Below, piece by piece: positions 38,658-47,328 of a DNA stretch of 64,000 nucleotides (position 1 is its first letter; every line of letters begins with the position of its first letter). Made by a program: the position numbers and the translations under genes. Below the pieces are notes generated by a model that was not told the origin of the DNA, did no database searches, and saw nothing but the letters and a program-made list of their open reading frames with translations. Source of the stretch: Pyrococcus horikoshii OT3 (GTDB taxonomy: Archaea > Methanobacteriota_B > Thermococci > Thermococcales > Thermococcaceae); contig NC_000961.1 of the NCBI RefSeq assembly GCF_000011105.1, positions 916,662-980,661 on the forward strand, given 5' to 3'.

Positions 38658-39620
38658 TCAAATGACGAGATTCCCATCTTTAAACAGATATTTTCCATCA
38701 ATAAGAACAGTTGGCTCCTTAATTATCCCATCTAAGTGTACGGGAGCCTTAACTTTTCCTCCAAAATCGTAGTTACTTCCCAGGGCTATATGAACCGTTC
38801 CAAAGACCTTTTCATCTTCTAGTATGTTACCACTTATCCTAGCCTTTGGATTCGTCCCCACTCCAAATTCGGCAATGTTCCTAGCTTCTTTCCCATATCT
38901 AGACAATATTTCTCTTAGCTTTTCCGCTTCTTCACCTCCTCTAATATCTTCAGCGAATCCATCCTTGACTATGATCTCGATAGGTTCTTTAAGAACTCCA
39001 ATACCGGCCATCGAGCCATCTATAACAACCCTTCCATTTGCCGTCCCTTCTAGGGGAGCTATGTAAGCTTCGGCCCCAGGAAGATTTCCGCATTCTCCTG
39101 GATTCCTGTATATTCCAGTACTCCTCCTAGCTTTTCTTCCCTCGATTGAGAACTTTAAATCGGTTCCTAAAGGCGTTAAAATATGCACCTCCTTTCCTTT
39201 GTCAAGAACGTCAGCTATTTTATTGGTAAGCTCTAGCATTCCCTCGTAGTCAGCACTCATTGTCCGCACGAAGATTTCTCTGGTGATTCCAGGAAGGGTC
39301 GCAACCCTAGCTCCTCTCTCGCAGGCTTCCTTCTTTGCTAGCGTATGAGTTATAGATTTCGAAGTTGGGGCTATAACAACATCAGCTACTTTCATAGCCT
39401 CAGCTACAGGCTTTGGAGGCTCTTCCCCATGCATCTTTCTTGGCAGTATCTCAACGTATATCGCCTCAGCTCCAAGCTCCTTAGCCTTCATCCATAGATG
39501 ATATCCTATCTCTCGTTCGGGCTCATCGGCTATTACTAAAACCGTTTCTCCAGGTTTCACGCCCATACACTGTTTTAAGGCAGTTTCACACGCTTTATAT
39601 AGTTCTTTATCTATCCCCAT
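38658..39620 (-). CDS. M29-like metallopeptidase (NicX/AmpS superfamily), copy 1
   Basis: The 320-residue paralogue of the 350-residue protein shares HILTPLGTDLKFSIEG, the GTNPKARISGNILEDEKVFGTVHIALG block, and a late KAPVHLDGIIKEP with the HLDG signature. It differs enough to be a separate specificity. It starts 3 bases after the AroM-like stop and ends 10 bases before the OPT gene. Confidence 0.8.
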   Translation of the reverse strand: MGIDKELYKACETALKQCMGVKPGETVLVIADEPEREIGYHLWMKAKELGAEAIYVEILPRKMHGEEPPKPVAEAMKVADVVIAPTSKSITHTLAKKEACERGARVATLPGITREIFVRTMSADYEGMLELTNKIADVLDKGKEVHILTPLGTDLKFSIEGRKARRSTGIYRNPGECGNLPGAEAYIAPLEGTANGRVVIDGSMAGIGVLKEPIEIIVKDGFAEDIRGGEEAEKLREILSRYGKEARNIAEFGVGTNPKARISGNILEDEKVFGTVHIALGSNYDFGGKVKAPVHLDGIIKEPTVLIDGKYLFKDGNLVI

Positions 39621-39623
39621 AAT

Positions 39624-40277
39624 TCATTCCCCCAATTCCCCAATTACCCTAGCCATCAAAGTTCTAGGAAGAAGAACGGGTTTTCCTGTAACCTCTTTAA
39701 CTATCTCTTTTGACCTAGTTGAATAACCTATGCAGTCAAGAACTATAAGCTCAGAACTCGCTAGATCTTGAGCTTGTTTCCTTAGCTCTTCTTCGGTTCC
39801 AACGTATGGAGAAACGCTCCTCACTTGGACTTCCTTTACAACCTTCTTCCACTTTCTCTTGGCCATTTCTTTCTGTTTTGGATCCGGTACTAGAACTCCT
39901 AGCTTAGACACGTTCAGGGCTTCAACGGTTTTTAAAAGAAGGATTGAAGGTTCAATGAGTAGTTTCTTTGCCTTTAGTTCTGGGAATTCTCCCGTGCATA
40001 GAAGTCCTATTGCATCAACTTCCTTCTCGAGTTTATCAATGCACTCCTGGAGCTTCTTCACTATTTTATCCCTACTTAACTTAACTTGACTTCCATCCCT
40101 AAGCCTGCTGACTAGAACTTCCTCATCCTCTTTTGGAGCTAGTTCCTCAATTTCATCTCTGGTTAATTCATCCAAAGCTCCGCACTCAACAATTCCAACC
40201 CTCTCCATATAAGGTTTCATCTCCGGAACGACATCCATCCTTGGGGATTGACCTATCGTTATAAGGCCAACTTTCAT
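39624..40277 (-). CDS. AroM-family protein
   Basis: The 217-residue protein begins KVGLITIGQSPRMDVVPEM, a clear AroM hallmark, and has a mid-protein AIGLLCTGEFPELKAK. AroM proteins belong to the Asp/Glu racemase-like fold and have no firmly known reaction. It overlaps the DUF1177 stop by 4 bases, in the middle of the operon. Confidence 0.85.
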   Translation of the reverse strand: MKVGLITIGQSPRMDVVPEMKPYMERVGIVECGALDELTRDEIEELAPKEDEEVLVSRLRDGSQVKLSRDKIVKKLQECIDKLEKEVDAIGLLCTGEFPELKAKKLLIEPSILLLKTVEALNVSKLGVLVPDPKQKEMAKRKWKKVVKEVQVRSVSPYVGTEEELRKQAQDLASSELIVLDCIGYSTRSKEIVKEVTGKPVLLPRTLMARVIGELGE

Positions 40278-41212
40278 TTTCTCTGCCTCCCAAGCGTTTG
40301 AAGGTGGTTCATTGGGCCATAAAGCTCAATTAAGCGTTTAAACTCCTCTTCATCGTAGAACTTCACTTTTCCTCTACCAAATCCCTTTGCTACCTCAATG
40401 CAGAACCTCGCGGCCTCTTCAATATCCACGATATGGCTTGCCCCAGTTGCACATCCAGGAACAGGGACCTCGGCCGTTATGGCAACTCCTACAACTGGTG
40501 CATTTGTAGTTGTAGCAGGTTGCATGATGCTGTTGAGGTGATAAATGCCATTTCCATACGGGGTTATGTCCTGCATCGTTATCGGAACAACTGCAGGCAT
40601 CCTGCCAGTTACGTACTGCATTATGTCGAGAAGATCCTCGCTAACTCTGAGGATCCATCCTTCCTTCACCGTGGGAGTTATAGCGAAGCCTCTGATGTTT
40701 ATTATCCTGTTCCCCTTGGTAGTATCTACTGAGAGGATAGCATCCATGCTGGGATCAACTTCATACCTATTCATAGTGGCCATGTCTACTGGAGAACCCA
40801 TGAAGGGCACGGGATCATGGGGCTGGGTTGGAGCATTTGGACAGATGTGGGTTGCTATTATCACATCTCCATCCAAGATATCTCCATTTCTCCTCATGTC
40901 TGCAAGCTTTAAGGCCACAGCTATTGCCGTTATCGCTCCATCTGCATCTGATACTAGCCCAATCATTTCTGGCCTTGCCCCAATACCTCCAAGCCTTCCT
41001 ATTATTCCTAAAGTTGGAGCATCTCCTCCTGAGAGCTTACCGTTCTTTCCTGGGATAATTATCTTTATGAAGTCCGTAGAGCCCTTTTCTCCAGTTATAG
41101 TTTTTACTTCAACATTTTCAATTCCCCTATCCCTGAGGAATTTAGCTACCTTTTCTCCAGTAACGTAAGCACTGTCTAGGAGTTCATAAGCTTCAATAAC
41201 CTGTTTTAACAT
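40274..41212 (-). CDS. DUF1177 family protein
   Basis: The 312-residue protein contains GLVSDADGAITAIAVALKLADM, THICPNAPTQPHDPVPFMGSP and a late VPGCATGASHIVDIEEAARF. These match the uncharacterised DUF1177 family. His and Asp residues in THICPNAPTQPHD could bind a metal. GAGGTGG before the ATG at 41212 sets the start. It is found in other genomes beside DUF917 and AroM genes, as I recall. Confidence 0.8.
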   Translation of the reverse strand: MLKQVIEAYELLDSAYVTGEKVAKFLRDRGIENVEVKTITGEKGSTDFIKIIIPGKNGKLSGGDAPTLGIIGRLGGIGARPEMIGLVSDADGAITAIAVALKLADMRRNGDILDGDVIIATHICPNAPTQPHDPVPFMGSPVDMATMNRYEVDPSMDAILSVDTTKGNRIINIRGFAITPTVKEGWILRVSEDLLDIMQYVTGRMPAVVPITMQDITPYGNGIYHLNSIMQPATTTNAPVVGVAITAEVPVPGCATGASHIVDIEEAARFCIEVAKGFGRGKVKFYDEEEFKRLIELYGPMNHLQTLGRQRK

Positions 41213-41222
41213 TTTTACCACC

Positions 41223-42278
41223 TCATAAAATCTTCTTTCCAACTACCTCCTCAACCTGTTTCAAAACTTCAGGATCTTTAACCCCTGAACCGAGAAGTAA
41301 AAGATCTTTGGGAACCGTCGCTATTACTACCTTATCACCCTCTTTTACTTCCGCGGAAGTCATTGGTAAGCCCGTATTCTGATTGATTAGAACTATAAGG
41401 TCAGGAAACGTTGCATATCTCTTTCCACTTGAATCTTCCAGCGTCATGAACTCATTCCAAAACGTGATTTCATAAGTTTCCTTTCCCTTAATTATTACCC
41501 TTCCTATGTCAAATCCTCCCTTGGTTTCAAGCTTGACCTTTTCTATAACTCCATTATCAACGACTCTTCCTCCCCCAATTACCTTAAATATCTTCTCTAG
41601 CATAGCATCAACTTCGTTCTTGTGATCTAAGATTACCTTTCCAATCTCGATTGCTTGGGAGATAGCACCGACTGCTGCATTCTCCTTTACATAATCTGGA
41701 GTTACGGGGTTTCTAGTAACGGCCACTAATCCTCCAGCTTGAACTGCAGCTTCTCTCACAAGCTTAGCCGCTCTTTCCAGGGATCCCTTGACTATCACTT
41801 CAACATACCTTTCCCTGCTACCACCAACGGCTGTCTGGATCGAGACATACTTGGGGAGCTTGTGAAGCCCTAGAGCTCCCATGACTCCGGTAGGGTGGGC
41901 CCTTCCATCAGCAGGTGCATCTACAACGGGAATTCCAAGGATTGCAGATTGAATCCAACCATTTACCGTTGAGTAGCCTCCATTTTCTGAAGATATGATG
42001 CCACTTAGGGGGACTTTTGCAACATCCATGAAGAGTTCCATAGACTTTATTGCATGGGATGGGAGGAGGTACTTTTCTTTAGCCGCTGGAGCTCCAACCA
42101 TGGAAACAGTTGCTATGAACCCTTCCCTAATTTTATCCACACCCACTATCTCAACTTCACCGATCTCTACCGCAAGCTTTGCATGCTTCAGTCCAAGCTT
42201 TATATCACCTCCTCCTCCACCACCTAGGAATGCTCCTCCAAGGACCGCAGCTTCAGCGATCTTTTCATCTACCCTCAA
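41223..42278 (-). CDS. DUF917 family protein (hydantoinase/oxoprolinase-associated)
   Basis: The 351-residue protein has a Gly-rich start (AVLGGAFLGGGGGGD), then AKLAVEIGEVEIVG and VVDAPADGRAHPTGVMGAL, and a C-terminal DLIVLINQNTGLPMTSAEV. DUF917 proteins are linked with hydantoin and oxoproline utilisation. The start is TTG 42278, with GAGGTG 8 bases ahead, overlapping the racemase stop by 14 bases. The chemistry is unproven; amide or ring hydrolysis is an inference. Confidence 0.82.
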   Translation of the reverse strand: MRVDEKIAEAAVLGGAFLGGGGGGDIKLGLKHAKLAVEIGEVEIVGVDKIREGFIATVSMVGAPAAKEKYLLPSHAIKSMELFMDVAKVPLSGIISSENGGYSTVNGWIQSAILGIPVVDAPADGRAHPTGVMGALGLHKLPKYVSIQTAVGGSRERYVEVIVKGSLERAAKLVREAAVQAGGLVAVTRNPVTPDYVKENAAVGAISQAIEIGKVILDHKNEVDAMLEKIFKVIGGGRVVDNGVIEKVKLETKGGFDIGRVIIKGKETYEITFWNEFMTLEDSSGKRYATFPDLIVLINQNTGLPMTSAEVKEGDKVVIATVPKDLLLLGSGVKDPEVLKQVEEVVGKKIL

Positions 42279-42942
42279 ATCTTTTCACCTCTCTTCTCTT
42301 GAGCGCATGAAGGGCAACGGCCCCAGAAGCGATAACTGGATCGATAACAGGAATTCCAACTTCCTCTTCAAGAACTGGAGCAATTCCTATTGTAGACATC
42401 CCGGTACAACCTAGAGCTATAACCTCTACTCCCTTTTCTTTAAGCCTTTTTGCAGCGTTTATAACTTCTCTTCTCCCCCAATCCGTTAACAAATCTAGGG
42501 TATTTGAAACTCCACTCGGATGATCTTCGGCTATTAAATTATTCCCTAGAATACTCCTGATAACTTTAGGAGTCTCCTCTGTTAAGTTTAAGACTCCTAC
42601 TCTTCTTCCGTAAGCTAGTGCTAACGCTGAAACAGAAGATCCAGCGCCAATTACGGGAATCGAGAGTAATTTTCTAACTTTTTCAACGGCTGGATCTGCA
42701 GCACAACTTATTATAATAGCATCGACACCCTCCCTTTCAAACTCCTTAGCGAGCCTTATTATTTTGGGCTCGGCCTCTCTCTCGGTTTCTTCATTGTATA
42801 TCCCCTTAGGTTGATCTTCAATGCACCTGCTAACAACCTTTAACTCGGGAAATGCACTTTCAATTATTCTACCATGTAAGTTAAGGATCTCTTTATCCTC
42901 CAATGTTATTACTCTTATTAGTCCAATAGTGTATTTATCCAT
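42265..42942 (-). CDS. Asp/Glu/hydantoin racemase-family protein
   Basis: The 225-residue protein has the two family cysteines in IISCAADPAVEK and VIALGCTGMSTIG, in the positions of the catalytic Cys pair of Asp/Glu and hydantoin racemases. The ATG at 42942 is preferred to a GTG nine bases upstream, because AGGTGT lies between. It is the first gene of the eight-gene cluster. Confidence 0.87.
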   Translation of the reverse strand: MDKYTIGLIRVITLEDKEILNLHGRIIESAFPELKVVSRCIEDQPKGIYNEETEREAEPKIIRLAKEFEREGVDAIIISCAADPAVEKVRKLLSIPVIGAGSSVSALALAYGRRVGVLNLTEETPKVIRSILGNNLIAEDHPSGVSNTLDLLTDWGRREVINAAKRLKEKGVEVIALGCTGMSTIGIAPVLEEEVGIPVIDPVIASGAVALHALKRREVKRFEGR

Positions 42943-42969
42943 ACGATACACCTAAAAATTTGGGAGTAA

Positions 42970-43050
42970 AGTCCAGTATATATCCATTATTGAACTGTAT
43001 CGATAGCTTAATAAGTGCGAATTAGACTAATAATTTAAAAGTATAATTGC
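42970..43050. promoter_or_regulatory. Divergent promoter region between the DUF917 cluster and an Lrp gene
   Basis: On the minus strand GGATATATAC (plus 42975-42984) is a good TATA box about 35 bases before the racemase start. On the plus strand TTTAAAAGTATAA (about 43033-43045) can serve the Lrp gene at 43110. The divergent arrangement suggests that the regulator controls the cluster, but no clear operator palindrome was found. Confidence 0.5.
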
Positions 43051-43109
43051 TCAATGAACTAAAAATTAAGTGGGTAATCTCACGATCATGACAAATTTAG
43101 GTGTTGAAA

Positions 43110-43589
43110 ATGAAGAAAAGGAAACTATCAAAAAAGGATTGGGAAATTATAAAACTACTCAAAAAAGACGCAAGAATGAGCGATGCAGAGATAGGGAGAA
43201 GAATAGGTCTTTCCAAATCTGCCGTTAGATGGAGGAGGATAAATCTGCAAAAAAGAGGATATCTTCTAATTTCAGCATACTTAAGGTTCGATAAGCTTGG
43301 TTATACCTATGCGTTCGTTCTCGTGAAGATAAAGCCCGACACTCCTAGGAATGAAATTTTAAAGTTTAAGAAAGCGCTCATGGAAAACGAGCACACCTTC
43401 GAGATTTATGAAGTTCTTGGGGATTATAACGTTCTTATAGGTGTATTTGGTGAAGATGTATCTGAACTAAAAAGGAACATTCAAGAGCTGATAATAGGGC
43501 AAAAGTGCGTTCAAGAGTATAAAGTCCTCCTGGGCGCAAAGAGCCTAAAAGGGCTTGAGGTACCATTTTGGGATGCACTTGAGGATTAG
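43110..43589 (+). CDS. Lrp/AsnC-family regulator, divergent from the DUF917 cluster
   Basis: The 159-residue protein has a winged helix ([20 protein letters not shown] starts it) and a RAM-like half ending QEYKVLLGAKSLKGLEVPFW. It is distinct from the Lrp gene at the far end of the cluster. ATG 43110 follows a GTG-containing ribosome site by 6 bases. Divergence from the racemase gene suggests local control. Confidence 0.85.
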   Translation: MKKRKLSKKDWEIIKLLKKDARMSDAEIGRRIGLSKSAVRWRRINLQKRGYLLISAYLRFDKLGYTYAFVLVKIKPDTPRNEILKFKKALMENEHTFEIYEVLGDYNVLIGVFGEDVSELKRNIQELIIGQKCVQEYKVLLGAKSLKGLEVPFWDALED

Positions 43590-43620
43590 TTAATTAAAGC
43601 CTGAAACTTACTCCTTATCC

Positions 43621-44031
43621 ATGAAGTTCGAAGCCTTCAAGATCGTTCCGGTCGGTTATATAAGAAAGGAGAAAAATGTTTTCATCGAGATCCTTCCAGA
43701 GTTCAGAGAGGGTATGGAGGGACTAAGAGAGGGAGACTGGATAAAGCTCATATTATGGTTCCACAAAAGTGACACTCCAGAGCTTAGGAGAATCCTTAAG
43801 GTTCATCCCCATGGGAATCCAGAGAACCCCTTAACTGGAGTCTTTGCTACCAGATCTCCCTTTAGGCCAAATCCTTATACTGTGAAGGTGCATAAAATTG
43901 AAGGTAACAGGATATACATAGACTGGATAGATGCTGAGGATGGAACGCCAGTTTCCGACATAAAGATATTTCCTGAGCGCTATGACTGCCCAAAGGAGAA
44001 TTATCAGTCGACTTCCAGACTGAAATCTTGA
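43621..44031 (+). CDS. trmO: TrmO-like tRNA t6A methyltransferase family protein (UPF0066)
   Basis: The 136-residue protein has PVGYIRKEKN at its start and the GVFATRSPFRPNPY signature of UPF0066/TsaA proteins. In bacteria the family N6-methylates t6A37 in tRNA. The archaeal activity is inferred. Its 3' end overlaps the convergent ferritin-like gene by 28 bases. Confidence 0.85.
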   Translation: MKFEAFKIVPVGYIRKEKNVFIEILPEFREGMEGLREGDWIKLILWFHKSDTPELRRILKVHPHGNPENPLTGVFATRSPFRPNPYTVKVHKIEGNRIYIDWIDAEDGTPVSDIKIFPERYDCPKENYQSTSRLKS

Positions 44032-44480
44032 TAGTCCATCCATATTCCAGTTTTTGCAACAGAATCATATTGAGCCTTTAAAAGCTCGTAATGGGATTCT
44101 TCAACCTTTGCAAGTTCTCTTAAGGTTTTTCTAACGTCCTCATCTCTAATCTCTTCTGCAAGCTTCTCGTAGAACTCCCAAGTTGCTTTTTCTTGCTCCA
44201 TTCCAATCTCCACGGCCTTTATTTCACTCAGCTCTCCTTCAACCTTGGGGGTAAGTTTCTTGACGATCTCCTCATCTATCCTGGGGCGTTCGCAGGATTT
44301 GAGGAGCTCATTTATGAGCTTCTCTTCAAAAATCCTCCAGTGTTCTGCTTCCTCACTTGCCAGGAAAAGGAACATCTTCCTGGCTTTCTCTTCCTTAGCG
44401 ATCCTGGCCATCTCTAGGTAAAACTTAAGCTCCGTCTTTTCCACTTCAAGTGCTAAAGCTAAGGCATCGACAACCTTCAT
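44004..44480 (-). CDS. Ferritin-like/rubrerythrin-type diiron protein
   Basis: The 158-residue four-helix protein contains ExxH-type motifs: LASEEAEHWRIFEE and LAKVEESHYELLKA, plus KTELKFYLEMARI and EQEKATWEFYEK. These four helices supply the Glu/His ligands of a diiron site. No rubredoxin domain is present. It may help against peroxide or store iron. GGGGTG sets the start at 44480. Confidence 0.82.
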   Translation of the reverse strand: MKVVDALALALEVEKTELKFYLEMARIAKEEKARKMFLFLASEEAEHWRIFEEKLINELLKSCERPRIDEEIVKKLTPKVEGELSEIKAVEIGMEQEKATWEFYEKLAEEIRDEDVRKTLRELAKVEESHYELLKAQYDSVAKTGIWMDYQDFSLEVD

Positions 44481-45229
44481 TTTTAACACCCCATAAAGTT
44501 ATGTTTATGTCATTCATAAGCTGATCGTTAGACTTTGCTTGTATCTCTCCAGGTACCTGGTTATATACTCGTACCACAAGAGTAGCATTCCATTTTCAGA
44601 GGCATAGCTTGAAAGCTTGCTAACTCGGCTTTGTCTAGACTCTCAAATTTAAATAGCTCGTCTTTTTATCTCATCAACAGGAGAAGGCAATGACAAAGGA
44701 GCAGGGGTTACTAATTTTAATTTTTATTGATCCTTCTCCTTGAGCAAGCCATAGTTTTATTTAAGAATTTGACAGAATATTCTCCCCGCTAGGAGGATTT
44801 TCCTCTGGAAGAGTGGTAATAAGTCCTATATTTCAATATAACTTGCTCCACTCTCCCACAACCCTTTAAAGGTCTTATCAACATTCTTCATCTTTAGACT
44901 CCTTAAGCTTTCCAATGTACCAGAGCTCGTAGAACTTTTGAATGTGGCATGCATCGATTAACTCGAGGGTCTTATCAGCTAAGTATATAGTTATCAGCTA
45001 AGTATATAGTTTTTAGACTTATCGAGATTAAAGATTTATGATTTAGTCTAATAATAATCTATCTACTTAACAGCTCTCCAATGACATACCGTTAGGGGCA
45101 AGGCTACCCGGGGTTATAAGTGATTTAACATCTCCAAAACAAACATAACATCTGAAAAATGTCAAAAACGGTATAGAGATAGTCAAATCTTGGCTCAAAC
45201 TTGCTAAGCCCAAGGAAGGAGGTGATTAA
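44481..45229. other. Gene-poor 749-base interval with coding debris
   Basis: No intact gene was found. On the minus strand around 44860-44980, a readable stretch YLADKTLELIDACHIQKFYE runs on for about 35 codons before a stop and could be the remains of a small gene. A 19-base tandem duplication (44972-44990 and 44991-45009) interrupts it. Just before the next gene, the plus strand reads LKNVKNGIEIVKSWLKLAK and ends at a TAA that abuts the next ATG, which may be the tail of another lost gene. Confidence 0.45.
44972..45009. repeat. 19-base perfect tandem duplication
   Basis: Two identical copies of TTATCAGCTAAGTATATAG lie head to tail at 44972-44990 and 44991-45009. The duplication is not a multiple of three and shifts any reading frame across it. 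Confidence 0.9.
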
Positions 45230-46417
45230 ATGAGAGGAGGATACAGAGCTTGGTTTATTGTAAATCGCTTCTTTGGTTTTATAATTCTCTCTATTGCAAC
45301 TCTTGTTTACTTTCTAAAACTTGAAGAGGTCAATAGTGAGACAGTAGGTATTCTGGTCTTTCTAATTCTCTTGGGATTTGCATGGACAGACTATTCTAAA
45401 TTTATAATACGTACGAGCTTCGGTGTCGCAACTTTTCTTGCATTCTTCGGGTACGTTTTCGAGAGCTTATTCTATGCAATCCCCTTCTTCATGATCTTCT
45501 TAGTTTACGCCTATCTCCTTTCAATTGATAAGGAAAGAAAAGCATTTTACCTTTCAATGGTTTCAATACCTATAGCCATTGTTTATAGTTACCTTATTCC
45601 CGATGCCTCCCCCGTTACCTGGGCCTTCATTGGGCTAATGTTAGCCTATAATCACCACGTGATAATAGAGGATATGGCTATTGGAGACATATACATAATC
45701 CCCATATACTTTATGGTATTAGGTCCCTTTGCCCTGATTCCATATTCAGTTTTGTACGCGGTGGGAGAGGTACTCTACTACTCAGAGGCGGTAGGGGGCT
45801 TTCCAGTTGCACCAAGCTTATTTGTGACTGGGATACCCTTGTACATGATCATGCTAGAACATGGAATATCGCCATTTACCTTCCACTCGATCAATACCCA
45901 TCCAAGTCTAGCGGCTGTACTATTTTTAATCGCCTTCATCTATATAAGCTACTTAGAGGCAAAGCAACTACTATCAGGAATAGTGGCGGGGATAACCGGT
46001 TTACTTCTATTCTTTGGATACGCAATGGGTCTTCGCTGGGTTTCGAAGGAATATCATCTATCTGAAGCAAAGCTTGCGCTTTTAGCGCTTCTTGGGTTAA
46101 GCATGGCCCTTGGCGTTGCTTGGATTATTTGGAAAAATATAAAGATCCACTATCATGGATTCAGTACCGTGGATGTAAGAGACATAAATATTCTCCTCTG
46201 GCTCTGCTTAGCGATTTCCATTGGATTGACAATTTACATAGTTAAGAGTGCGATCTCGGAGACCTTGAGTATTGTAACCCTTGCTTTTTCCGTTGTCTTT
46301 GCAATTCTTCGAATAAAGGTGTCTGATGAATATATACTCCAAGATCCCAGATTTAGAGCAATTGAAGGAGCATTGGCTGGTTTTTGGCTTGGGGTGCTTC
46401 TCTCCATGCTTCATTAA
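45230..46417 (+). CDS. Uncharacterised polytopic membrane protein
   Basis: The 395-residue protein is almost entirely hydrophobic, with about 10-11 membrane segments and short polar loops. It has no transporter signature I recognise. AAGGAGGTGATT lies just before the ATG, so it is well translated. It stands alone between two gene-poor regions. Confidence 0.65.
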   Translation: MRGGYRAWFIVNRFFGFIILSIATLVYFLKLEEVNSETVGILVFLILLGFAWTDYSKFIIRTSFGVATFLAFFGYVFESLFYAIPFFMIFLVYAYLLSIDKERKAFYLSMVSIPIAIVYSYLIPDASPVTWAFIGLMLAYNHHVIIEDMAIGDIYIIPIYFMVLGPFALIPYSVLYAVGEVLYYSEAVGGFPVAPSLFVTGIPLYMIMLEHGISPFTFHSINTHPSLAAVLFLIAFIYISYLEAKQLLSGIVAGITGLLLFFGYAMGLRWVSKEYHLSEAKLALLALLGLSMALGVAWIIWKNIKIHYHGFSTVDVRDINILLWLCLAISIGLTIYIVKSAISETLSIVTLAFSVVFAILRIKVSDEYILQDPRFRAIEGALAGFWLGVLLSMLH

Positions 46418-46802
46418 ACTTAACTTTCCTTCATAATGTTAGGTATTCTATCGGGGGTAACATTCCAACTTTCAGAATTTTTGACTCTCTGCTTCCTTCC
46501 CTTATCTCACGTACTTAACGGCTCATATAGTCAGACAGTTATAAGAGAGTAGAAAAACCGTCCATAGTAGTTATTTCTACTTCTGCGGTTGAGTCTAGAA
46601 GTCGTGCCTTGGTTATAATAGCATAAACTATACAACAATCTCAAGCCTTTTTGTATCCCTAGGAAGGCGTCTAACAAAGTGAGTTCAAATAAAGTTCAGA
46701 AGAGACATTCTACAACCAGATTTTGATTGCAAACATGATCCTTATCGCTAGAAGATAAGGAAAGAACTTATTTTGGGTCTTAATCTTCAAAAATAAAGAT
46801 AA
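46418..46802. other. 385-base interval without a recognised gene
   Basis: No gene of any length was recognised on either strand here. The interval is AT-rich, between the membrane protein and the C/D-box sRNA. Confidence 0.5.
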
Positions 46803-46858
46803 GGATCAGACATGGGCGTCCTTCATCATCAGCTCAGCCTTCCGACTACTCATCATCC
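46803..46858 (-). ncRNA. C/D-box guide sRNA overlapping the DUF371 stop codon
   Basis: On the minus strand the order is box C ATGATGA (plus 46850-46856), a 12-base guide, D' CTGA, four bases, C' ATGATGA, a 13-base guide (AGGACGCCCATGT), and box D CTGA (plus 46805-46808). All four boxes are perfect and the spacings are those of archaeal 2'-O-methylation guides. Box C lies within the last codons (DDE) of the DUF371 gene, so the RNA may be processed from its mRNA. The targets were not identified. Confidence 0.75.
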
Positions 46859-47271
46859 ACAATAATCTCTATAATTGCAGTAGTATTTGGATCCCTAAGC
46901 CTTTCAACGATTTTCCTGTCTATGTCCTTAGCGGCCTTGTTAGCTTTGATTGCTAAGGTTCTCCCATCAACCCAATCGCTTTTCCTAATAACCATCGAAG
47001 TTTCACTTTCCAGGCTTAACCTAGGATCTCCATATGCTATAACCTCGTCAACAAGATCACCAACTCTGATTAAAATCCTAATCCTCTTTCCAGCTCTTAT
47101 AGCCCTCTTAACTTCCTGGGAAAGGTCTTGGAGAGCTTTATCCGCCGAAACGCAGATTATACAGTCCCCTCTCTCCGTTAGGTAATCCTCTTTAGTTATC
47201 TCAAAAGTAGAGCGATGAGTGGCTTTAACGTTTCTATGCCCTTTACACCTTATAACTTCCTTGATCATCAT
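46846..47271 (-). CDS. DUF371 family protein
   Basis: The 141-residue archaeal protein has CKGHRNVKATHRSTFEITKE and RGDCIICVSADKAL, the marks of DUF371. Function is unknown. The ORF extends to a TTG at 47292, but ATG 47271 or 47268 is more likely, and without a Shine-Dalgarno the message may be leaderless. The last codons form box C of the sRNA described at 46803. Confidence 0.7.
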   Translation of the reverse strand: MMIKEVIRCKGHRNVKATHRSTFEITKEDYLTERGDCIICVSADKALQDLSQEVKRAIRAGKRIRILIRVGDLVDEVIAYGDPRLSLESETSMVIRKSDWVDGRTLAIKANKAAKDIDRKIVERLRDPNTTAIIEIIVDDE

Positions 47272-47328
47272 TACTACACTATAGGGGAACAATTAAAACT
47301 TTGTTACCAGAGCATCTTTATTGTCCCT

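Noticed and set aside
44820-44990. Minus-strand stretch beginning YLADKTLELID as a real gene
   Set aside because: No start codon or ribosome site, and it is broken by a tandem duplication and early stop.
46418-46802. tRNA or other stable RNA in the gap
   Set aside because: No tRNA-like arms or CCA-adjacent stems could be drawn.
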